DNA of 46,834 bases from Brachionus koreanus (taxonomy: Eukaryota; Rotifera; Eurotatoria; Ploima; Brachionidae), in assembly GCA_016987375.1 (NCBI GenBank), contig PJRA01000453.1, positions 809,896-856,729 of the forward strand, written 5' to 3'. The position numbers and the translations under genes are program-made. The notes under the pieces are model-generated. The model had not been told where the DNA came from. It saw only the letters and a list, made by a program, of their open reading frames with translations, and did not search any database. Positions 1 through 10,716 of the stretch are shown piece by piece. How positions within the stretch are numbered: the first letter of the stretch is position 1; the number at the start of each line of letters is the position of its first letter.

Positions 1-470
1 ACGATTGTACTGTACGATTCCAGTACTATTCGTGATGAAAAAAGCTAACGATTCAACACATACTTTTTTTATATACCCACCCTGAGTACAGCTTAAGAAA
101 AAAATTTTAGACCCTCTTAAAATTTAAAAAAAATATATTTTTTATTTTTTTATTATAATTACTTTGAATAGTAAAAATTTGTACGATTCAAGGGTTATCA
201 AAAATTTTGTACAAAAAATATTGTACATTGTGTACAAACTTCTATACTAGTAGTTTATTAAAAAAAAGAAAAAAAATTTTAGCCTCTATATTTGAAACAT
301 GAAGGTCCATCAGAATAAAAAAAATTTCATTCTACCAAAAAAAAAACTTCATGTACACTCTGTACATAAATTTGTACATCCGCTGTAAAAAACTCAGCCT
401 GGAAATTAATACCCAATTGTACAATAATACAATAGTACAATCGTACAATCGTACAATCGTACTAAACTTC
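1..470. repeat. AT-rich flank with scattered and tandem GTACAATC/GATTGTAC motifs
   Basis: Short motifs around GTAC recur in both orientations (for example GATTGTAC and TGTACGATTC near base 5-22, TGTACGATTC again near 180, TTGTACAAA near 210-235). They become a short tandem array at about 418-462 with unit GTACAATC. No coding signal is visible. It looks like the edge of a repeat that continues beyond the window. Confidence 0.5.
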
Positions 471-480
471 ATGTTGCCAA

Positions 481-696
481 TTGTTTGAAATGCCATTAAA
501 ATCAAGACGTGTTTTAAGCCTTTATTCAAATCTCGGCATTACTTCCTCTATTAAATTAAACAAAGAAAGTTACTCGTCTCAAAATAATATATATCAAAAT
601 TTAAATGACACTGAATATTCAGATAAAAGAGGTTTTAATTTTGAAAGTCCTGAAGAAATTACTAGTATTGATCATCTTATTTGTGAAATTAATTAA
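481..696 (+). CDS. Possible small ORF or terminal exon, unrecognised
   Basis: A 71-codon open frame lies directly after the GTACAATC array. The peptide is polar (rich in Ser, Asn, Glu) with no visible domain, signal peptide or membrane segment. In DNA this AT-rich an open frame of this size can occur by chance, but the residue mix is less Lys/Phe-heavy than in nearby chance frames. It could be the last exon of a gene or transposon lying to the left. I do not recognise it. Confidence 0.15.
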   Translation: MFEMPLKSRRVLSLYSNLGITSSIKLNKESYSSQNNIYQNLNDTEYSDKRGFNFESPEEITSIDHLICEIN

Positions 697-949
697 TTGA
701 TTCTAAATGGATATATTTTAAATAAAAACTTTTAATGAAAAGAAACATAAATTAAAGCTATAAAACATCTTGACTTAAAAAAAAATTAAATATTCTTCTA
801 AATTTTTAAAATCACTCTTTTTGGACTCTATTTTATAATCTTAAAAATAAAAAAATAAAAAAAGTGGTTCGAACGATTGGTTCAGAATTTTATCTAGTTT
901 TAGAATTTTAATTTAGTAGTTTTTTTGTATCTCTTTAATGCCCTTTAAA

Positions 950-1120
950 GCCCTTTAATGGACACCCCAAGGACGACGTTAGGTAGAAAGACTAGCAGAA
1001 ACATGGAGAGCTCATCGAAATGGGAATGATATTGGGAGAAGCAAGGGTAATGGCAAAAAGTCGACTTGAGTGTAAATCAAAAAAGTGAGCCTATGCCACA
1101 CAAATAATTAAGGAGAAAAA
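950..1120 (+). mobile_element. Decayed LINE (non-LTR retrotransposon) ORF2 C-terminus
   Basis: In one frame the DNA reads WTPQGRR*VERLAETWRAH and, after a frameshift, EMGMILGEARVMAKSRLE followed shortly by a stop. This matches the C-terminal tail common to many invertebrate LINEs, of the form WTP-G-RRxGRPxxTWRR ... EMGxTWGEA...A-DRxxW. The first block still aligns in frame, with a stop where an Arg is expected and G-to-A and C-to-T changes at the GRP motif. It is a dead fragment. The 3' end shares a 20-base run (CGACTTGAGTGTAAATCAAA) with the relic near 24.03 kb. Confidence 0.65.
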
Positions 1121-1760
1121 AAAAATATATTTTTATCACCAAATTTATTAAAATTTCATCAATAACGAAAATGTATATTTCAATTAAAAAATCATCTTCA
1201 TCAAAATACACGAAAACTTAAATCATCTGATTTGAAAAGATTTATCGAAAAATATTAGTGTTGTGTGTGGACAGTGGGGGAAATTTAAATTTAAATTTTT
1301 TTTCAAATTTCATCATTAAAAACTATCTTTTTTCATTAAATTTTAATTTTATAATTCACTTTTTCAAGGTTTCTAAATACAGTTAGAAAAATTTATTTTT
1401 TCAAATGTTAAACAGCTGAAGTGTTAATCAGTCTATTAGAAATAGGTACTAGCTTGTTGATTAGACTTAAAATTTGTTAAAATAAAATTAAATTGTTAAA
1501 ATATGTAGCTAGAACAATCAATTATAGAAAAAAAAAATGCCAACAGTCTCCAAAATATATCTGAAAATTTTTTGAAATTTGATCAAAATTTTGATTTTTT
1601 TTTTAAAAAGGGCTATGCTATTTAAAGATGATTTTGAATTTAGAAAAATGAAAAAAATTTTTTGCTTATAAAGACAAAAAAAAGTCATCTCATAATATTA
1701 TTTCAGCGAGTGAGCCTACTCGGGTTTGAAATATAAAATTTTCAAAATAAAAAAAAAAAA
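1121..1760. other. AT-rich intergenic stretch, upstream flank of the 1761 gene
   Basis: This stretch holds homopolymer A/T runs and no convincing ORF or RNA gene. It presumably contains the promoter and leader of the following gene, but I see no definable motif. Confidence 0.4.
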
Positions 1761-4253
1761 ATGCAAAGTGAAAACGAGAATTTGACCGAAAATGCTCCTC
1801 AAAAGATAAACTTTATTGATTTTATCAATAAAACATTTCTAAATAATGTTGAAATTTTGACTAAAAAATTGAGCATACCCGAATCGGCATTTGTTTCCAA
1901 ATCGAGCTCTAAATTTTCCATTTGGTACTTAAATGAGCTCGCTGTGCCAGTTCAAAGTTGTCCAAAAAATAGCACTGATGACGAAGGTCTAATTTCTCTC
2001 CGATTTTTTGATTGCGAAACAACAGCTTCAATTTTTTCCAGAAAAAAATTTTCCCCAATAAATGCCAATTTTGACCTCAATCCAGAGAACGAATTTTTGT
2101 CTTTTGACAGCATCAATCAAATAAGTACGGATGATATTTTAAAAGCTCCGTCAAAATCCGACTACATATACACACTGAGCGCTTTTGATAAAAGCGGACA
2201 ATTGGTTTGTCCTTTAGTTATTTTTCCCAGCTCTGATCCCTTTGACTCAAGTGAGAAAAGCTCGGCCATCAAAAACACTGTTTGTCTAGCTCAGTCAAAA
2301 AATGGAGATTTTGTATCGATAAATTTTTTTATCGATTGGCTTGATTTATTCATTAAACAAAGTGATAAATCAATGGCAAAAATAATTTTTACTAATAAAT
2401 TTCTAATGGTAAAATTAAAAAATCTAATTAATCAAGAATGCTTTTCAAGTATTAAAGAAAAACTAAGCCAAAACAAAATCTATTTTCTTTTTTATCCATT
2501 TGAGACCAAGCTAAACGAGTTTGTAAAGGACAATTTTAATGAATTATTCACCAAGAATTTGATCGAGTACAGCCAGAGAGAAAATCCCAACACTGATTTG
2601 GCTTTTCTGTTTGTTTTTAAGCAATCTTGCAGACAATTTGCCCAGCAGTACAGAACTCAAGTGTTTGATTTGTTGATTGAAGACAATAAATTGGAGTTTA
2701 GTGTGTCCGGAAAGAGTGAAGAAGTGGCCGAAATTAGTCTGTCCAATTCGACCCAAGACAATGAAGCACAGGATGCTGAAAGTTATAAGATGAGCGAGTC
2801 GGAGACCGAGTCTTTCTGCAGCTGGATTGACGATATGTCCAAAATAGGCAGTGTGAGCATAAAGCATACATTTTTACGCGACTTGTGCATGCGAAATAAA
2901 GCAGATGTTCAAAGCAAAAAAGAACTGTTGTGTCCTGAGAAACGCTGGAATGATTTTATTCAAAAAAATCGCGCTAAATTCAAATATCCGGACTCGATTG
3001 GCCTTATGACTGAGAGCGAATATTTGCTAAGAACTATTAATTTAACAGAATGGAAACAAAAATATTCTAATTTGGTCAAAAATGAGTTAAAATTGGAAAA
3101 AGGTGATCAATTGTGGAATTTTGAAGTGATCACATTTCCATTCATTTTGAGCACTAACAATTTGCGTCAACCAGAGAAAGATGTTGAAAGACCAAAAAAC
3201 TCCAAGCCAAGAATAAGTGTTTTGTTTGCATACAATGCTGTCGGTGATTATCTGCAGCCATTTTTTGTATTCCCACAGAATTTGGCAGAGGACAACGCCG
3301 AGAATAGCAGTCACGAGTGTTTTTCCGTCAACGGTTATCTGACACCCAAAGTTTTCTCCAATTGGCTTTTGAACGTGTTTATGCCTTACATCGGTGATTC
3401 AAACAGCCAATTTTTATTGCTCTATTGTGCCAAACTGTCAATTATAGACCGCAGCTTATGGAACACTTTAAGCCAGCCCAACCTAAAAAACAAGATTAGC
3501 TTGTTTGCCATTTGCGCTGATACACTCAAACCATTCAACATGCTATTTACCAAAACATCGAGGAATAGACCCACTGATTTGTTCCTGGACTCGTGGCGCA
3601 AAATCACCGCCAAACTTAAATTATCCCATCAGTTCAAGTGCAAGTCACGACAGCAATTTTTCAACCTTTTCATGGACACATTTCAGAATTGTATAGAAGA
3701 AATAGGCAATGAGGATGCAAATAAGAGTTTAAATTTGTCGAGTGTGAGCGCTTTTCGCGAGAAAATGATCAGTACATTTGAAAATTGTAAGCTTTGGCCG
3801 GTCGATCTGTGCAAAATTGAACCAAAACCGGTTATCGAGGACAAATTAGAGCCGAGTCCGAAGCGCAAACGTGTAAAAAGCACTGATAGAATGAGGAGCT
3901 CACTTAACGGTAACAAAGAAAACTCTTTGAAATTAAGTCATCTGAATCAATTTGATCAAAAAGGTCGAGCTAACAGCAAAAAAATTCAAGAGCCTGATTC
4001 AGCCAAAAATGAAATAATAAATGATTTAATTTTTCTATTAGTGGAAAAAAATAAGCAGCAGCAAAGTGGTGTGGAACAGGATTTTGATAATTTAGAGCAA
4101 AAATTGGACTTGGTGAGTGCAGATTGTGAGACTAAATTGGATGCAATTAGGAAAATTTTCAACGAAATTAAATTCAAAATTGGTGACGACTCTAAAAACG
4201 ATTTAGTAGTCAAAATTGGTAATTATTTAAACAAATTATACACTTCCAAATAA
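1761..4253 (+). CDS. Domesticated-transposase-like protein with two tandem degenerate Tc5/DDE_1 units
   Basis: Intronless ORF of 830 codons that begins at an ATG after a run of A and is followed by AATAAA near 4338. Residues about 361-405 resemble a CENP-B/Tc5 helix-turn-helix (spaced KHTFLRDL and KRWNDFIQKN). Residues about 445-685 follow the pogo/Jerky DDE_1 order: LWNF, ISVLFAYNAVGDYLQPFFVF, FSNWLLNVFM, QFLLLYCAK, NKISLF, a LKPFN block where QPLD is expected, and a final AFR...LWPVD like the usual GFR..GIxPxN. Residues about 13-330 repeat the same order more weakly: FLSFDSI, YTLSAFDKSGQLVCPLVIFP, FFIDWLDLFI, AKIIFTNKF, NKIYFLF, TKLNEF. Catalytic Asp positions are largely replaced (Y and N in unit 2; T/N and N in unit 1), so strand transfer is unlikely. 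A basic SPKRKRVKS stretch near residue 698 could be a nuclear signal, and the C-terminus is coiled-coil-like. A nuclear DNA-binding role is inference. Homology was judged by eye, not by search. Confidence 0.55.
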   Translation: MQSENENLTENAPQKINFIDFINKTFLNNVEILTKKLSIPESAFVSKSSSKFSIWYLNELAVPVQSCPKNSTDDEGLISLRFFDCETTASIFSRKKFSPINANFDLNPENEFLSFDSINQISTDDILKAPSKSDYIYTLSAFDKSGQLVCPLVIFPSSDPFDSSEKSSAIKNTVCLAQSKNGDFVSINFFIDWLDLFIKQSDKSMAKIIFTNKFLMVKLKNLINQECFSSIKEKLSQNKIYFLFYPFETKLNEFVKDNFNELFTKNLIEYSQRENPNTDLAFLFVFKQSCRQFAQQYRTQVFDLLIEDNKLEFSVSGKSEEVAEISLSNSTQDNEAQDAESYKMSESETESFCSWIDDMSKIGSVSIKHTFLRDLCMRNKADVQSKKELLCPEKRWNDFIQKNRAKFKYPDSIGLMTESEYLLRTINLTEWKQKYSNLVKNELKLEKGDQLWNFEVITFPFILSTNNLRQPEKDVERPKNSKPRISVLFAYNAVGDYLQPFFVFPQNLAEDNAENSSHECFSVNGYLTPKVFSNWLLNVFMPYIGDSNSQFLLLYCAKLSIIDRSLWNTLSQPNLKNKISLFAICADTLKPFNMLFTKTSRNRPTDLFLDSWRKITAKLKLSHQFKCKSRQQFFNLFMDTFQNCIEEIGNEDANKSLNLSSVSAFREKMISTFENCKLWPVDLCKIEPKPVIEDKLEPSPKRKRVKSTDRMRSSLNGNKENSLKLSHLNQFDQKGRANSKKIQEPDSAKNEIINDLIFLLVEKNKQQQSGVEQDFDNLEQKLDLVSADCETKLDAIRKIFNEIKFKIGDDSKNDLVVKIGNYLNKLYTSK

Positions 4254-7200
4254 TTATGTTTAGTGTTTAAATACAAAAAAAAAGAAAAGAAAAATATTTT
4301 AAGACAAATCAATCGCAGTTAGTTAAGATGTATGTGTAAATAAATTTCTCTTTAATATGGTCTTCTTTTTTTTTAATTTTTTTTAATAAATTTTTTAATT
4401 TTTATCAATTATTTTGTTGGATTTTTACCAACTATCGCTTAATTTAAGGAATAAAAAAATAGAGACAACATTTTTAATCCATATTCAAATTTAGTTGATT
4501 TAAAATTTTAGGTAAAATTTTAAATTAGCATAGATTCTAAGGAATCGTGAAATTAAAATACAAATCGAACAAAAATTCTTCCTTTTTTGATTAGATCAAA
4601 ATTTACTAAAATAAAAAACATTCAAAAAAATTCTGTTTTTTTTGACTAATGTGAAGTTCTATAAAAACCAAAGCATACTAAACATATATTGCTTTATGAA
4701 AATTAAATCATATTTTTTATGTTGATTTTATAAAACATATTAAAACACAAAACTTATATCAAATATTATAGTTTAATATAAGTATAATTTTTTTGGCTAA
4801 AATTTAATATTTAACTTAATTTTTAGCAATTTCTGTTGCAGGTTTGGCTCGTAAAATCAGATTTCAAAAATAATAAATGAAATCTTTTCTAAGCAAAAAA
4901 TATTTAATTTTTTTGATATCAAAACATTTAGATTTTTAGACCATAAAAAATAGATTATTGGCAATGGATATAGGGGGACTTTATTTTAAAGAAATTAAGA
5001 GAATTGTGAATTTTGGAACAAAAAACAAAAACTAAAATTTTAAAATAAAAAAAGCCTTTTTTCAAAGGACCCAAAAATTGTTTTGCAAAATGTATCAGCT
5101 GATACAAGGTTTGTATCGCCCAAATTTAGTCTGTGCAAAAATTGTGCAATTGTGCAAAAGAGTATATGCATTAGAAAATTATTAAAATTAAATTGCAGAG
5201 TTTTTGCACAGACTAAATTTGGGCGATACAAACCTTGTATCAGCTGATACATTTTGCAAAACAATTTTGGGTCCTTTGAAAAAAGGCTTTTTTTATTTTA
5301 AAATTTTTGTTTTTGTTTTTTGTTCCAAAATTCACAATGCCGAGAAAAGGAGAAAAAAAAATTTTTTTATTATTTTTTTTTCTTGCTCATTTTTATTTAA
5401 TTATATACAATTTAATAAAAAATTTAACTAATAACTTTTAATACATCATTTAATCTCTTAAAAGGAAAAACAAAACATTAAAAAACTTATGAAAATTATA
5501 CGATAATACGAGTTTTTTCAAAAAAAAACTTATGCTTTCTTTTTTTTTAGGAAATCAAATCAATAATCAATTTAAATCGTGTTGATATTTTATTCTATAT
5601 CTTCTATTTTTCATGAAATTTTAATTTAAAAAGATTAAACAATTTAATCTAATTTAAAAGGCAAATTGAAGTTAATGATGAAATAAAATTAATCATACTT
5701 AAGAGTCATCATTGAAAAATATTTTTAAAATATTTTTGATAAAAAAGTTTATCATAGAAGCATATTTTCAAACAAAACATTCAATGTTAAATATATTCAT
5801 TCATTTTAATTTCTTATGTCTGCAAATTTGTGCAAACGATTTAAGAATGCAGAATTATGCACAATAGTTGGATATGATTAAACATGTTATGCTACAGATG
5901 AAAAAATTTTTAAAACAATTATATCATTAAACTTTGAACAACTTCGATTGATGGTAGATCTAATACAGATTTTTAAAATGATAAATGAGATGATAAATTT
6001 TGTAGAAATAATAAGTTAACCAAATAGCTTACGCCTAAAACTAAGAAGAGCAAATAATCATAAGCTTGTAAGCGAGATCAACAAAAAAAGGACAAAACCG
6101 TTATCAATTTTTAACAAACACAGTTGATCAATAATGGAATAAGATTCCAAAAGAAGCAAAATAAGCAACATCAGTAAATAGTTTTAATAATGCTATAATT
6201 TATTAAGAAATATTCAAATTGAATTCATAAGAACTGCAATTACCTTAATTGCTAAGCGTAAAATATGTGCTAGTATAGAGCTACTACACCTACTATTTTT
6301 TTAAATTTTTTTGTGTATTGTTTATTAAAAAATGAAACTTAAAATTTTTAAAATCTTATTCAAAAAATTTTGCACTTAATCTGAAATTTCATCAAAATAT
6401 TTTCGACAAAGAAATGAAAGAATACAAGAATTAATCTTTTTTATTTCAAAAATTTACGTAGTCATTCAGATCCATATTAATTATATAGTAATATTCTTCT
6501 AAATCAGAATTTAAATCAAATGAAAACGAATGGATTTAATTTAATCTTAAAATAAGAATTTTGCATCATCGTAAATTTTTATGAATCTAATTTTGTAATT
6601 CTAATGAATAATTTTGACTAGTTTACTTTTAAAATTTACGTAAAAAACTTAGTAATCCTAAAGTTTAAATATCAAAAAAGCAAAAGAAAACCAGAAAACA
6701 AAATTTTTAAAGAGTAAAAAATGACTACTTGAACTATCAGAGTTTATCGTCATCATGATTAATATTTTAGAAAAGATTAAATCTCAATTTTGGTTATTTT
6801 ATTCTAGAAATTTCTAAATGTTGGTAAAATTTTCAAGAATTTGTTTACTATTTGAGTTTAATTAAAAAAGAAATTGATTCTAAATAAATATTTTAATATT
6901 TTATTTGCCTACTGTGGTTCATCAACAACAAAAACAAATATTTAAAATATTAAACAAAAAATGAAATTTAATTTTTATTCTAGTAAATTGATTACAGATG
7001 AGTCACTTCTTATTTTTTTCTAGAATATTTATTTTATCAAATGTAACTAAAAGAAAAATCAATTGCATTTAAAATAAATGAAATGTCTCTAAAACCAGAT
7101 TGTGGTTTATTTTTTTTTTTTATTTTACCTAGATATTTACATCCTCCTCTTGATGCAAAATCTTTTGCAAACAAAAATTTTGTGAAAACATTTTCATCAA

Positions 7201-7599
7201 ATTATCAGCTGACTAAACATTTCTAATCATAAATCCAAAATATTATTTAAACATTTAGACATCTTTAAAAACAGAACGACCAAAAAGACATTTTGCATCT
7301 GAGGAAATTAAACCAATTGCTACTATAATATTTTTGCTTAAAATTTTTCGACCTTTATTATTTTTAATTTAACAAGCCTCTATCAATTAATCTTTTAATA
7401 ATTAGTCTATCATTAAATATTTACCACATTTAACTAATCTCTCGTCTTATATTATTGAACTAATAGATATCTACACATTTTTGTTTCTTTTCTAGTCTCT
7501 CAAAAACAACTAAGCTAAAGTAAAAAAGTCAAATTTTTCATTTAAAAATTACAGGCCAACTTGATTATAATCAACTATCAATCAAATTAGATAAAAAAA
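4254..7599. other. Gene-free AT-rich intergenic region
   Basis: About 3.3 kb without a supportable gene. It contains the likely polyadenylation region of the upstream gene (AATAAA near 4338), the large inverted repeat at 5003-5338 and otherwise A/T-rich low-complexity DNA. The right end is the 5' flank of the chitinase gene. Confidence 0.5.
5003..5338. repeat. Near-perfect long inverted repeat (hairpin, foldback element)
   Basis: The left arm 5003-5141 (starting ATTGTGAATTTTGGAACA) is the reverse complement of the right arm 5201-5338 (ending TGTTCCAAAATTCACAAT), with a 59-base spacer. By eye the arms differ by one substitution and one single-base length change in an A/T run over about 139 bases. 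Each arm includes the palindrome GTATCAGCTGATAC. There is no coding content; open frames crossing it on both strands are mirror images. It may be a MITE/foldback element or a recent local inverted duplication. Confidence 0.9.
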
Positions 7600-9036
7600 A
7601 TGTTTTATTCGCTTATTCTGCTATCAGTTTTAATGCTCAAAGTAGATAGTTGCGGCGAGCCATTGCGCCGCGTATGCTACTATACCTCATGGGGAGGCAT
7701 TAAACCAATGGCCCAGCATTGCACACATGTAGTTCATTCATTTGCCACTATGGAAAATGGTGTTCTAGATGGTGTATGGTCAAATCCTCTAAAAGAGCTT
7801 AGAAAAGATAATCCAGAGCTAAAACTAATGGTTGCAGTTGGTGGATGGGGTTTTGGTGTCACTAAAATGACAGAAATGCTCAAAGATGAATCTAGTAGAA
7901 AAAAATTTGTCGATCATTCGGTTGGATTTTTGAGAAAATTTGAATTCGATGGACTGGACTTGGACTTTGAATGTTGATTTAAAATTTTATTTATTTTATT
8001 TTTTAATAATTGAATATTGAATTTTAAGATCCTGGTATTAACATGACTGAATCGAATAGATTCTCACCGCCAGAAGACAAGCAGCGTTTTACTCTATTAA
8101 TCAAAGAGTTGAGAGAAAAATTCGATTCTGAATCAGCAGATGGAAATCGTTTGCTACTGAGTGCAGCTTTGGGTTGTCGTAAACCAGACATAGATAATGG
8201 ATATGAGATAGATAAAATATCTCAGTAAAATAATAAATGAAAAAAATTTTTATAAATTTTTCCTAATTTTTCAATTTTTAAGATATTTGGACTTTTTAAA
8301 TCTCATGTCTTATGATCTGAGAGGCTCAATGGACGAATTTGCGTCACACCATAGCGCTCTTTATCCTGGTTCGTATGAAGAAGGTGAACAAAAAGTTTTC
8401 AATCAAGACTGGGTTGTGAACTATTTTATTAGCAATGGAGCTCCTCCGGAAAAGTTGAATCTTGGCATAGCCATGTATGGAAAAAGCTTTATTTGGAATA
8501 GTGATACTCGCATGATTGGAGGTCCAGCAAAATTCGGAGATTTTGTCTCTTACAAACAAGTATGTGGCTATTTGAATAGTAAATGGAAGAGAGTTTGGAT
8601 CGAAGATCAACAAGTTCCCTTTATATTTCAGGGAAATGTCATGGTTGGCTATGATGATCCGCAAAGCATTGACATCAAGCTAAATTACACTTTACAACGT
8701 GGCCTAGGAGGCGTCTTGATCTGGTCAGTGGACCAAGATGATAACACTGGCTATGCGTGCAATGAAGGAAAATTTCCTCTAATGACTAAAATATATGAAA
8801 CAATCAAGGATGAAAAAGTTGTTTGCACCACAACTCCAAAGCCGACTACTAAGCCGGTGGAAAAAACCACTAAAAAATCCAAAGCTATTACACCTAGCTG
8901 GAGGAAAACATCCAAATTCTTGCCCAAAGACTACCGTGGCACTCGTTACGGAATCGGAGGTGCCAACGATTGCCTCAAAGCATCCAAACTAGCTCAATAC
9001 TTCATGATGTTATTTATTGCGTTTGTTTTGTTTTAG
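7600..9036 (+). CDS. Secreted GH18 chitinase, three exons
   Basis: Exons 7600-7972, 8029-8224 and 8283-9036 join through GT-AG introns of 56 and 58 bases into 440 codons plus stop. The N-terminus is a signal peptide (MFYSLILLSVLMLKVDSC). The first splice restores the GH18 active site FDGLDLDFEYPG (DxxDxDxE, with Phe where Trp is common) at about residues 117-128. VAVGGWGFG and LMSYDLRGS are further GH18 landmarks. Exon 2 ends in ISQ and exon 3 continues YLDFLNLMSYD, as the family requires. After the catalytic domain comes a Thr/Pro/Lys linker (TTTPKPTTKP) and then, instead of a chitin-binding domain, a hydrophobic C-terminus (YFMMLFIAFVLF) suggesting GPI or membrane anchoring. Expected role: hydrolysis of chitin in extracellular matrix or food. 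AATAAA lies near 9096. Confidence 0.92.
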
Positions 9037-10702
9037 AGAAAAAGATTTTTAGTTTTATTCCCCTTTTTTTATCTCAGTTAAATAGCTTGATTCTTAATAA
9101 ATACTAAGTTAATTAACAAAAAAGTTAATTTTAAAATATAGATTTTTTTTTAATTTAGCTAAATTAGCATAGCATGTTAAATTTATTTTAAATAAAAAGT
9201 AAAATTTAATTTTCAAAAGTATTTTAATTAGTTTTAAATAATTAACAAAAATAATTTTTTTTTTTTTTCAATTTTTGTTTAGTAACTAAATGCAATCATC
9301 TTTTAGAGCTATTATTATTTGAAAAAGTTTTGATAAAACTAAATTTCTCGAATTGTCATCTTTACCTTGATGATTCATCTTTCAAAACTAGTATTTTAAG
9401 CTTAATTACTAATTACTAATAAAGCTTGAGAGAAGTGTGTGCACAAACATTTTTTGAGCGGAATAAGAGAGTCCTCTTTTCAACCTGCTTGCCAACACAT
9501 ATTTAGTACAAAATTTTTTTGACGCATTTTATGTTGTTGTTGTTGCATATTTGATCTTTATACTTTTAGGAATTGAAAAAATTATCTCAAAAAGTGATAA
9601 ATTATTTTTTTTAAATATTTTCTTATTAATTTTTTTTTCATTTTCATGAATAAGACTAGAAATTCTAAAATTAAATATTAATATTAAATTTACTCTTGCT
9701 ATTAGAATTAAAAGCGTTTATTTATGAGGTAATTTAAGTGAATTTAGAAAAGATATTAGAAAAAAAAACCGAGCAAATTATTTCCAAAACTTAAGAAGAG
9801 AACCTTAAAAATTTGAGTATTGAATTTTTGACTTTTAAAATAATTTTATAGACGAAGCTTAACAAAAGTTATTTTAACTGAAGCATTTTTTTTACAAACT
9901 AATTCAAACAAAAAAGCCCTTTTAATTTTTTTTTTTCAAAGCATTTAAAATGAGTAAAGAAATAATTTAATCATTTCTAATCTATTATTATCAATTAATT
10001 AAATAGATGTGCACATAATTAATAAAAAAAAAATATCAAAAAATTTTAATAATTTTTTGTTCATTTTTTCAAGACGCACAAGAAACACAGGTAAACTTTT
10101 TTCTCGAAGAGAGTAAGTAAAAAAGAGGCACATTTTTTAGCTCTTAGCTGTTCTGATTGAAAACAAAAAAACTCGCATTTAGATAAAGACCAGTTGAAAT
10201 TAGCGTTGAAAATCCAAAACTAGGTCTTGCGATACAAAATGCAGTTTAGTTGGATTTATGATTTTAGGTTAAATGTACAAATTTATTTTATCTATTTTTT
10301 GTTTTGTTTTGTTTTGTTTTTTTTCTATTCTGAACGATCATTATATTTTATGAATATTACCTCTTTTTTTATTTTTCTAGTTATATCGGCCTCATCATCT
10401 AAAGCATTTTTTTTTCGACACCTAAACATTCTTCAATGAGAAAGCTCACATTTAAACCAGCTAATTGAAAATTATGTTTTTTTTTGCTCAACAAAAATTA
10501 ATTTTAAAGTTTATCTAAAAATTTAATTAGTTTTAAGCTTTAGAAAATGAGTTTTGACTGATCCTAGCGCCCAAAATGCCAATCTAGACCACATAAGAAA
10601 AGAGTCCGAGCAATTGATAAATTAAATTATATTTTAATAAATTATGTTTAGTGCAGTCCTCGAGTACTTGAGGAACATGGTCTTCACTCGACATCAAGCA
10701 CA

Positions 10703-10716
10703 TTTTCCATGGTAAC
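10703..10716. promoter_or_regulatory. Candidate RFX X-box
   Basis: TTTTCCATGGTAAC is one base from the palindromic RFX X-box consensus GTTNCCATGGNAAC. It is 2.1 kb upstream of the myosin start in a relatively GC-richer patch. Function is not shown, and single matches of this length can be chance. Confidence 0.25.

Noticed and set aside
5040..5431. Two 74-75 codon frames on opposite strands that share a near-identical peptide
   Set aside because: They are the two arms of the inverted repeat read in opposite directions, not two related genes.
7600..7977. Chitinase as a truncated pseudogene ending at the stop at 7975-7977
   Set aside because: A GT donor at 7973 and AG acceptor at 8027-8028 restore the catalytic EYPG motif and the full reading frame; the stop is intronic.
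10227..10439. 70-codon Phe/Tyr-rich frame
   Set aside because: Low-complexity T-rich DNA; no start context, homology or neighbour support.
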